From Dunaliella salina (Eukaryota > Chlorophyta > Chlorophyceae > Chlamydomonadales > Dunaliellaceae), in NCBI GenBank assembly GCA_002284615.2, contig MU069657.1, positions 187,467-201,872 on the forward strand: DNA of 14,406 nt, read 5' to 3'. Below are positions 8,340-14,406 of the stretch, piece after piece. Positions within the stretch are counted from its first letter, which is position 1, and every line of letters starts with the position of its first letter. The notes under the pieces were generated by a model. That model was not told the DNA's origin and did no database searches. It saw nothing but the letters and a program-made list of their open reading frames with translations. Position numbers and translations under genes: made by a program.

Positions 8340-9306
8340 TTGTTTTAAATCCTCAAGCCAATTTGGGTTATTATGGAAGAGCTTTTGCTTTCCCTCATTG
8401 TTCCAAATGGCAATAAGCTGCATGTGTTTTTATCTTTTTCAGGAGGAGCAAGAGAAGTCAGAGGCTTGGGGTGGCTGGAATGTTAGGCACCCTGAGGGGA
8501 ATGTGGCTAGGATTGTGGCATGGTCTGGATAACATGTGAACCAGCGCATGCATCCCTTTTTGGTCCATCCCATCTGGCTGGGGAGGAGCATGAAGGTGGC
8601 CGTTGGGGTAGTTGTGCCTGTGCTTAAAGACAGGGCATGCATGACAAGGTAGTAGATGAATTCGTCATCATATGGAGGATGGCAAGAAGAGAAGCCTGTG
8701 AATTTGGTTCCAAACATATCAGTGTTGGCCCCAACAACTCTGTCTCGAGCAAAAGGGCTCCAGTAAGCTTTGAAGTGCATGTCATAATCAAGGGGGCTCG
8801 CAAGTTTTTCTTGGGTAACTAGCGCACAGCACGTGAGAGCTGTAAGAATATGAACTGGTATGCGCAAAGAACTGGACTCTTTTATTTTTTGATTCTTTTC
8901 CAAGATGGGAAGTGTACTTGTGTAGAAGACCCATGATTTCTGCTGCTTCATTTTGAATAGGGGGCTGAATTGAAGTGTGTAGATCAGCTTGTCTGGCCGT
9001 ACTGTATGCTTGAGGCAGAATTTGAAGATGGTGAGGGGTGATAATGCCTGCGCATTTCCCTTTGGTGTCATAAATGCATGCAGCTTGAGTGGTGAATGCA
9101 AGAGGGATTTTGGGTTGTTCATCAGTATCCTTGTTGGATCCTGGTACCATGAGATCCACGTTTCTCAGCCAAATTTCACATCTATTTGTTGATATGATGT
9201 CTGTCTGGGGATTAGTAGTCTCGAGGTCAAAGTTTGCCTCCTTGCGCACGGGGTGGCCCCGGGGTTGTGAGCCAGTGCATGTTTGGAGGCTGTGTGGGTC
9301 CCTCAA
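8340..9306 (-). pseudogene. PCIF1-like adenine methyltransferase domain in the LINE
   Basis: The N-terminal part (9250-8890) has RCEIWLRNVDL and a CIYDTKGKCAGIITPHHLQ block. After a frameshift near 8880 comes the catalytic part: EKLASPLDYD (about 8804), FARDRVVGANTDMF, SSCHPPYDDEFIYYLVMHAL (HPPY at 8670-8681), PTATFMLLP, and ATFPSGCLTFQPP. Beyond a TGA at 8439-8441 the frame resumes with MQLIAIWNNEGKQ and NNPNWLEDL. This order, with an ASPL block, a G-rich loop, NPP(Y/F), a FxxxP strand and the closing IWN segment, follows the PCIF1 family of N6-adenosine methyltransferases. The Asn of NPPY is His here, so this copy would be inactive. RNA or DNA as substrate cannot be told from sequence. Another Rossmann methyltransferase family is the alternative. 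Confidence 0.6.
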
Positions 9307-9391
9307 AACCTTGACGAGTGAGCTTGTCTACAGTGTCTTTATCAGTTGGTGGGTGTCGCTGTGGAGAAGAAAAGTTGTCTGTATGAGATTG

Positions 9392-9484
9392 CTCAAATCT
9401 GTGGACATGCTCCTTGAAATCCGCATGTTCAAGGAGCATAGAAGTTGGTTCCCAAGTGGGCTGCCAGGTGACTTTGACCATTTC
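9392..9484 (-). pseudogene. chromodomain-like motif within the LINE
   Basis: In the same frame as the last PHD cysteines, 25 residues downstream, the peptide VKVTWQPTWEPTSMLLEH is followed by ADFKEHVHRFEQ. The W-x2-(S/T)WEP-x3-L pattern followed by a short helix resembles the second half of a chromodomain, where the WEP segment leads into the C-terminal helix. The first half with its aromatic cage is not convincingly visible, so this may be only a chromo-related fold or a chance match. Its position next to a PHD finger makes a chromatin-reading role plausible. Confidence 0.4.
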
Positions 9485-9538
9485 TGTTTTTCCTGCTGTC
9501 TTGGTACGCTGCCTTTTTTGAGGATGAGTAAGGTGAGC

Positions 9539-9715
9539 GCAAGAAGGGCATTCCCAAGTGGACATTTAGTCTGCCAGGATACGTTGTGACAGGGTGCAGA
9601 GGTTGTGGTGGAGTAGACATTTCCAGTGAGATGTGCGCTGGCATGTGTCACATTGAGGCATGTCCAAGTTATGTTCTTCATGATACATGCTGGTGCTAGT
9701 CCAGCAGATCTGGCA
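9539..9715 (-). pseudogene. PHD-type zinc finger within the LINE
   Basis: One minus-strand frame holds the spaced metal ligands of a PHD finger: CQIC (9704-9715), then PQCDTCQRTSHWKCL, then WECPSC (9539-9556). That is C-x2-C, a spacer of 16 residues, C-x2-C, x4, H-x2-C, then a longer spacer and W-x-C-x2-C, in the C4HC3 order with the expected aromatic residue two places before the final Cys pair. PHD fingers typically read histone H3 tails. The frame is interrupted only by a TAA at 9566-9568, just before MSTWECPSC. A RING-type finger is the main alternative, but the W before the last pair favours PHD. The role in target choice is inference. Confidence 0.7.
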
Positions 9716-9723
9716 GGTATCAT

Positions 9724-10473
9724 CGTCTATATGGCTTCTGGGGAAGGGTTCAAGATGAGCTACTGTGAGGCTGTTTTACGAAGGATTGGAAGAGCCCACC
9801 TTTCAATTATCATTGGCTCCCAATGAATGAGGTCTTGTGGTTGCGAGTGTGCGGGTGAGGTACTTTTTCTTTTCCTGCTTAGCATTTGCCAGTTAAGGAT
9901 GGCTTGGATTTGAAATTCGTACTTAAAGACGGTGTGTATGGCAGAGGGGCCCTGGAAGTGTGCATGCCTCTTTTAATGGTCTTTCAAGTTTATAGCGTTG
10001 ATGGAGTTTGTGCGCATTGTGGGTGAAACCCCTGTGACTTCATTGGTGCAAGTTAGGAATCTTGTGGAGTTAAGTTTAAGCTGTTTTGATCTGGGTTTCT
10101 GGAGTACTTAAAATTTGATGAGGGCTTTGCAAGGCTGAACTCGGTCGCTTGTTGCTGTGACTGTCATGAGTGGATGGAGCAGGTAGATTTTGTTGAGAGC
10201 TCCAGGACCAACCTGAGGGTGCATGCTGGGTGAGTAGGTGTAAAGAGAGGCGATTTACTTGTCTGAGTTCTGGAGCTTTGTTGGGGTCGGCATCAGTGTT
10301 AGTATAAGTGTTGTTAATAGTGGATTGGTTGAGATTATTGCAGCTTGCAAGAGACGCAAGCCTGTGGAGAGCGATAGTCTGCTTCTTCTTGATTGTGTGA
10401 TGGTAGGAATTCAGAGCTTGGGCATTTAAGACATGTGTGTGCTCATCTGATAGAACAGAGAAGAGGCTTGAAC
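9724..10473 (-). pseudogene. post-RT linker of LINE C, downstream part
   Basis: Coding resumes beyond the TIR element with SLFSVLSDEHTHVLNAQALN, and continues with several stops and shifts through RFLTCTNEVTGVSPTMRTN (about 10060). Then comes YEFQIQAILNWQMLSRKRK and HWEPMIIERWALPILRKTAS at about 9770-9930. It has no domain I can name and seems to be a spacer between RT and the PHD finger. Its assignment to the LINE rests on position, strand and reading through into the PHD module. Confidence 0.6.
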
Positions 10474-10491
10474 GTCAGAAATTTCTGGCCT
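10474..10491 (+). repeat. left terminal inverted repeat
   Basis: GTCAGAAATTTCTGGCCT is the exact reverse complement of 11862-11879. Its first part contains CAGAAATTTCTG, itself a 12-bp perfect palindrome, so each end could be recognised by a dimer. Confidence 0.9.
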
Positions 10492-10620
10492 CGGCTGAAC
10501 AGCGGCTGATGCGGCTGTTGTCAGCCGTGTGGAGTATCGGCTGAAAGTGCGGCTGAAATTTCCCGTTCAGCGGTGGGCAAAAAAAAGTCCACGGCTGAAA
10601 ACCCCACGGCTGAACAGGGC

Positions 10621-10750
10621 TGATTTCAGCCGCAACAGCCGTACTTCTTAATGTGTACTTTTGAGTCGATGCGGCTGATTTCAGCCGCAACAGCCGCACT
10701 TGTTAAAAAGAAAAAAGAAAGATTTTAGCCGCAACAGCCACACTTCTTGA
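10621..10750 (+). repeat. three direct copies of a 30-bp subrepeat
   Basis: Copies start at 10621, 10676 and about 10721. The core TTTCAGCCGCAACAGCC is followed by (G)(T/C)ACTT(C/G)TTA. The first two are nearly identical; the third is more diverged (TTTTAGCCGCAACAGCCA). Spacing is 55 and then about 45 bp. They lie in the left arm of the TIR element. Confidence 0.85.
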
Positions 10751-10881
10751 GAGGAAAGAGGATAAGGGTATTTGTCAGGATTCAAAATTGCGGCTTCCGT
10801 GTTTACGAGCACTGAACCTCAGCTTATTTCATGCATTGAAGGTGATTGTATAATATGTTTATATTTTAATTTGTTTTCACC

Positions 10882-11050
10882 AACCTCCATTCCTGACCAC
10901 CCACTGCACCAAATTAGATATTTTTTTGATATTTGAAGCGCTTGTAGTAAAAGAACATCATTGCAAAGGAAACAAAGTGGAACACCCCAGTGGTTGTGCG
11001 TATACAGAGTTCCAGCCATTTCCCTTAGAGAAATTGAAGCACAAGGGGTG
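10882..11050 (+). repeat. dispersed noncoding repeat, copy R2
   Basis: The partner of R1 at 1590-1762, same orientation, here inside the TIR element. Shared blocks include GACCACCCA, GCACCAAATT and TTCCAGCCATTTCCCT. Weaker similarity may run on to about 11310. No conserved reading frame joins the two copies. Confidence 0.7.
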
Positions 11051-11484
11051 CCAAAAAGGTCAAATTTTGACCTTGTTCTTTCTAAATTTTGAATATGCAG
11101 GATGCTAGCATCATATTTCAGGTTTATTATTGTAAAATTTTAGGAATGAAAATTGGTCATAGGTTGGAGGTGTGGGACATTCTAGGGTGATCTAAGGCCA
11201 GGAAGGTGATGTGGGGTCCTCCATTTTTGTTATTTCTTGAACAAGGTAGATAGCAATGATTGGCATGGTTAGATTTCATGAAAAAATGGAAAAGAGCATG
11301 TCCGGGAACAAAGGCCAATTATCTCCCATTGAGACTTGTTTATAATAGCCAGATCTGAGATGAATGTCAGATATGAGGTATGAACACATCTCCTACTAGG
11401 TATAGTATGCTTACCTTCAGAAATCAGAAACAATCTAGAAGCCCAGGTATTAAAGCACTGAGAGTGTTTGCCCATGAAGCAAGT

Positions 11485-11608
11485 GCGTTTAAAGGGCGTT
11501 TGAAGGGCGTTTGAAGTGTTTGTATTCAAACGGGCGTTTGAAATCAAACCCTAGCGTTTGAAATGTGTTTGAAAAGGTTTCAAACGCTTTCCAAACACTT
11601 CAAACACT
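11485..11608. repeat. GCGTTTGAA/TTCAAACGC self-complementary array
   Basis: About ten variants of GTTTGAA or its complement TTCAAAC occur, first mainly in one orientation (GGGCGTTTGAA repeated) and then in the other (TTTCAAACGC, CACTTCAAACAC). The two halves can pair to form a long imperfect hairpin. The array abuts the right CGGCTG-rich arm and uses a different word, so the element contains two unrelated foldback arrays. Confidence 0.8.
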
Positions 11609-11645
11609 CTGCACTGGTCACCAAAGATAACATCATGGCTGAACA

Positions 11646-11817
11646 CGGCTGAAGCGGCTGAAGTCAGCCGTGCGGCTGCTCACAGCCGCTAGCGGCTGAA
11701 CACGGCTGAAGCGGCTGCCACCTTCCTGCACTGATTAACAAAAATAATATAACGGCTGAAGCGGCTGAAATCAGCCGTGCGGCTGCTCACAGCCGCCAGC
11801 GGCTGAACACGGCTGAA
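11646..11817 (+). repeat. 65-bp direct repeat pair, 107-bp period
   Basis: Copies at 11646-11710 and 11753-11817 differ at only two positions (AAGTCAGCC versus AAATCAGCC, and CCGCTAGC versus CCGCCAGC). Each is largely palindromic, e.g. CGGCTGAAATCAGCCG. The high identity suggests a recent duplication within the right arm of the TIR element. Confidence 0.92.
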
Positions 11818-11861
11818 AAATTTTCAGCCGCGCTACAGCCGCATCAGCCACAAGCAGCCGC

Positions 11862-11879
11862 AGGCCAGAAATTTCTGAC
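11862..11879 (-). repeat. right terminal inverted repeat
   Basis: AGGCCAGAAATTTCTGAC is the exact reverse complement of 10474-10491. Sequence on its outer side (AAAATACC) does not duplicate the outer side of the left end (GGCTTGAAC). Confidence 0.9.
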
Positions 11880-12256
11880 AAAATACCAGCTTCTGTGAGA
11901 GGATGTACGATGCAATTGATCAGTCTTGGGAGGTCTCGGGTTTTTGGTGTCTAGAGAATGTTTGGTATAGGTCGAAAAGTGTCAGTGAAGGGAAGTTGGC
12001 CTTGATAAGTGAGTTTTATACTGATGCATTGTCGTAGGTTGTATTTAAGCATTTGATTGAGCTACTTGGGAGTCTGACATTGGGGTCCTAGCAGACCATT
12101 GGCTATGTTTTGTAAGTGAGCAGCTTGGAAGCATAATAACAGGTTGGTGATTTTGCCATTTCTTGACTTGTCATTCAGGCTAGTGGTGAGAGCAACAGCG
12201 CTCCAGTAGTGATATTTGACTGTCACAGATGTATTTCCGAGGCCAAAATTCTTCTG
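11880..12256 (-). pseudogene. post-RT linker of LINE C, upstream part
   Basis: The frame picks up directly after the RT with NFGLGNTSVTVKYHYWSA and continues with LLLCFQAAHLQNIANGLLG, the helical region that follows RT in this element. Stops and shifts accumulate after about 12080. The TIR element at 10474-11879 cuts the coding region here; the peptide RLINCIVHPLTEAGI is the last stretch before it. No catalytic motif is expected or seen. Confidence 0.65.
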
Positions 12257-13965
12257 TTAATCTCCATGAAGGAGTACTGTGTAAGTTTTTGACCACAGTC
12301 CAAGTTTCTTTTTGATGGTGAATAGTACAGAGGTGTCCCAGTGTTCCAAATTTGCCTGTGAGCATGGTGTGACAGGGAAGGCATAAGCTATGCTAGGTAT
12401 GACAGCAGTGCGCAATAAATCTAGTGTTTGTTTTGGGCTAGCATATGATTGTTCAAGCCGCTGCAACCTGTCAGAGAGTTTTAGGGTCATACTCTGCAGC
12501 TGGTGAGACCAAATGAGGTCCATGGTTATTAAGACACCCAGGTGCCAAAAAGACTTATCAGGGTGAATGAATTGGGCTGGTTGGCCCTGTACCAAAATCC
12601 TCCCAGTAATTAAGTGCTGGGCGAAATCTGACATATGCGTGTTGCCGTGCAGCAGTGTGCTTTTTTCGCTGTGTAGGATGCAGGTAACCTTGGTTTTGTT
12701 TCCAGAGATGATGAGGTGTGCCCAATCTGCATAGAGGATAAGTTTCTTGGCTTGAAGCTGGAGGTTTTGAAATGTTTTCATTAGACAAATGAGGTCATCA
12801 GCAAAGGCCCCACTACTCATTGTGTTTCGAGTTCTTTTCTTGTGGTGAAGAAGCGGAAGGGGTGCATGCATGTGTGTAACCCCGGTTACCAACATGCAGC
12901 CAACAGAGCAGGGGCTCGATGTAGATGAGAAGGAGGGAGGGAGAAAGTGTGTCTCCTTGTATGGTTCCCCTCTCTACAGGGATTTCAGAGGTGTAGCCTC
13001 CTGTTGGGAGCCTAACTCGTGTGTTCGCTTGGTGGTAAAGGTTTTTGACCACATCAATAGCATCGGTGGGGAAACCCAGGTCGTACATAATAATGAGTAG
13101 CTTGTCATGATCAGTAGAATTGAAGGCGAGGTAAAGTCCACAATAATGGCAAAGATACTTGGTAAAATATCTTTGTACCTTCTAAGGCAATGATGAAATG
13201 TTCTAGCTGCTGATTGTGTCTTTCTTTTTGTGGAGTCCAGCTTGCATGTCACTGAGAATAGAATGCTCTTCTGCATATTCATACAGTGTGTTGCCTTCCC
13301 TCAATGCATGTGGCCTCTGGCTTGCGTAGACATTTCTTCATCTTTTCTTTTCTTTTCAGTGTGTTGGTTATCAAGTGCGTCCAGAGCTTATAGAGAGTAT
13401 TGGCGAGGCCTATTGGCCTGTATGAAGGAATACCCGTCTCTGGTCCTTTTTGTTTGTGGATAAGAATTGTGTCGCTAGCTTTCCAGGCTTTAGGGGTAAT
13501 TCCTGTGGTCCACATGATAGTAAAAAGCCATGGTAAAAGCTGGTGGAGGATGTCTTTGTATTGTCAAGGCAAAGCTTTAAGGAGCTCATTGACAATTCCA
13601 TCTGGACCTGGAGATATATTGTTAGTTAGAGACTTGATACAGCCGTGAAAGTTACATTTACCAAGGATAGAGTTGTGGAGCCATTTGCGCTTGCAGTTTG
13701 TCGTGGCTTCCTCTCTGGTGATGGGCGTTTCAAGTTTGAATGAATCATAATTATGACTACTGGACCATGGATAATCCCGCTTGACCTGAGAGTCACTGGG
13801 CAAGTATCTTCCTGTTTTGATACTGGGATCCATCATGCTTTTTGTGAAGAAGTTTTCCACGATGTTTGCAATTTTGTTGGGTTCTATGTGGACTGTCTTG
13901 GTGCGCTTATCTCCTAGAGCCAAGAGGTTGGAGGGCTGACTATGGGAGGCTTGAAAATTTGCTGA
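12257..13965 (-). pseudogene. LINE reverse transcriptase domain
   Basis: This RNA-dependent DNA polymerase would copy element RNA at the nicked target. Motifs in order are SPGPDGIVNELLKAL (about 13570), SYRPIGLANTLYKLW (about 13400), SDMQAGL (about 13240), the motif A block IIVDFTS followed after a one-base shift by AFNSTDHDKLL (about 13110), motif B RGTIQGDTLSP (about 12965), and the catalytic motif C FADD at 12794-12805. The KTK and HLGVLI blocks of the later RT motifs follow. All catalytic Asp codons survive. Damage includes a TGA at 13564-13566, the 73-bp insertion at 13284-13366, frameshifts near 13200, 13150 and 13120, and a shift between 12895 and 12813. The family is clear; clade assignment needs alignment. 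Confidence 0.92.
13284..13366 (+). mobile_element. 63-bp LINE-tail insertion with 10-bp target duplication
   Basis: CAGTGTGTTG at 13284-13293 is repeated exactly at 13357-13366. Between them lie 63 bases (13294-13356) that match the LINE 3' tail at 4639-4695, 38 of the first 45 bases, ending in TTTTCTTTTCTTTT. Removing 73 bases joins LITNTL to YEYAEEH in frame in the RT, so the insertion is exact and later than the host LINE. It is oriented antisense to the host LINE. It is most simply a severely 5'-truncated product of the LINE machinery, or of a SINE sharing the same tail. Confidence 0.9.
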
Positions 13966-13969
13966 TTAG

Positions 13970-14406
13970 CCTGGGATGGATGTTTGGCAATCCACCTTCG
14001 CATCTATGCTGTTTGGAACACTGCAGCTCGAATCCATCTTAATAACCATAAAAAAGACTGGCTACAGGGCCTGAAAGGAGATTTGAAAGAAGCTACAGAG
14101 TGGAAGCTTGACAGTGTCAGCAGCCACCCTATCCTAAATCCCGTGCATGCCCACATGCCAGGCTTCAATAAACTAGAACGCCTTCCACTTGACAAACAAC
14201 AAGTATCCAAGCAGCCTAGAAATTCACACATAAGTATCCAAGATACAGACTTGGTGCCAAGCCAATCCAGTACTCTCCTAACTCTTAAAGTTGCTGACTG
14301 GAGAACTTGGGCATACACAGATGGCAGCTGCCTTGTCCACAACGGTAAGCAAGAAATTGGAGCAGGCGTCTACTGCCCGTCCACTGACAGCAAGAACTTT
14401 GTAGAA
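13970..14406 (+). CDS. LINE copy D, methyltransferase end to RNase H start, open
   Basis: The plus-strand frame from codon 13984 is open for 141 codons to the window edge; the nearest upstream stop is TAG 13966-13968. It begins LAIHLRIYAVWNTAARIHLN and NHKKDWLQGL, matching the end of the methyltransferase-like domain of copy C (MQLIAIWNNEGKQ, NNPNWLEDL). A Pro- and Gln-containing linker follows, then WRTWAYTDGSCLVHNG, the start of RNase H with its first catalytic Asp at 14320-14322. It lacks the stops and shifts of copy C and uses a different linker, so it is a younger copy or a related subfamily. It is truncated on the left, head-to-head with copy C, and continues to the right beyond the window. 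Confidence 0.78.

Larger units (their letters stand above)
10474..11879. mobile_element. 1406-bp TIR/foldback element inserted in the LINE
   Basis: The ends carry a perfect 18-bp inverted repeat, GTCAGAAATTTCTGGCCT (10474-10491 and 11862-11879), extended imperfectly by shared GGCTGATGCGGCTG. Both end regions are packed with CGGCTG/CAGCCG words, about 31 by hand count, arranged in both orientations so that the ends can fold back. The element splits the coding region of LINE C between its post-RT blocks, which supports insertion. The interior holds repeat R2 and a GTTTGAA array, but no transposase, so it is non-autonomous. No convincing target-site duplication was found. Foldback-type or MITE-type DNA transposons with subrepeat-rich ends are the closest known structures. 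Confidence 0.8.
6531..13965 (-). mobile_element. long, degenerate LINE copy C
   Basis: A minus-strand non-LTR retrotransposon with about 6 kb of element sequence once its two insertions are removed. Domains follow in the order RT, linker, PHD finger, chromo-like motif, methyltransferase-like domain, RNase H, zinc knuckle and restriction-like nuclease. The left limit in transcription sense is about 13965, where an in-frame TAA and loss of similarity mark a truncation or rearrangement, so no 5' UTR, ORF1 or apurinic-type endonuclease is present. The coding end is a TAG at 6531-6533 after a basic tail (TARRAAGWMVNHLSDPL). A 3' UTR is not recognisable below 6531, where plus-strand fragment B takes over. 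At least eight in-frame stops and about seven frameshifts were seen by eye, so it is dead. Confidence 0.85.

Noticed and set aside
7911..8532. Plus-strand open frames of 67 and 185 codons
   Set aside because: They are antisense to the RNase H and methyltransferase-like parts of the minus-strand LINE, which show family motifs; the plus frames show none.
9089..9589. Plus-strand open frame of 166 codons
   Set aside because: It is antisense to the PHD, chromo-like and methyltransferase blocks and has no recognisable motif.
10621..10750. CRISPR-like regular repeats
   Set aside because: Only three copies with uneven spacing and divergent third copy, inside a eukaryotic TIR element; no cas genes.
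13284..13366. Possible spliceosomal intron (plus strand ends in TTTTCTTTTCAG)
   Set aside because: The host ORF is on the minus strand, where the insert has no GT...AG borders. Sequence identity to the LINE tail and the 10-bp duplication explain it better.
14004..14342. Minus-strand open frame of 112 codons
   Set aside because: It is the antisense shadow of the plus-strand LINE copy D, which carries YTDGS and the IYAVWN block.

Overview
The window looks like repeat-rich nuclear DNA of a eukaryote. It has a long (AC)n microsatellite, no compact operons or ribosome binding sites, and several nested or broken copies of one non-LTR retrotransposon (LINE) family. No ordinary host gene could be supported. 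The combination of a reverse transcriptase, an RNase H and a C-terminal PD-(D/E)XK nuclease suggests a protist or algal genome rather than an animal, but the sequence alone does not fix the lineage.

Layout. 1-84 is a microsatellite. 85-2880 holds no recognisable gene, only a short LINE 3'-tail relic (578-665) and a dispersed repeat (1590-1762). 2898-4695 is a plus-strand, 5'-truncated LINE copy with RNase H, a decayed zinc knuckle, a decayed nuclease and a 3' UTR. 4696-6094 has no recognisable gene but contains a perfect hairpin. 6096-6285 is a likely tRNA-derived SINE. About 6286-6470 is a second plus-strand nuclease fragment of the LINE. 6531 to about 13965 is the main object: a long minus-strand LINE copy with many frameshifts and stops. 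It is interrupted by a 1406-bp element with 18-bp terminal inverted repeats (10474-11879) and by a 63-bp LINE-tail insertion with a 10-bp target-site duplication (13284-13366). About 13970 to the window end is a further plus-strand copy whose frame stays open for all 141 readable codons from 13984.

Read piecewise on the minus strand, the main LINE gives a notable domain order: reverse transcriptase (FADD), PHD-type zinc finger, chromodomain-like WEP motif, PCIF1-like adenine methyltransferase fold with HPPY in place of NPPY/F, RNase H, CCHC zinc knuckle, and a PD-(D/E)XK restriction-like endonuclease. The inference is that the intact family encodes a polyprotein combining target-primed integration with chromatin-reading and possible adenine-methylating modules. 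All domain calls were made by eye from motifs; none comes from a database search.

The fragments overlap enough to check each other. RNase H is seen in three copies, the nuclease in three, and the LINE 3' terminus in three, with a fourth weaker match inside the SINE. The insertions give a relative order: the minus-strand LINE is the older host, and the TIR element and the 63-bp tail landed in it later.
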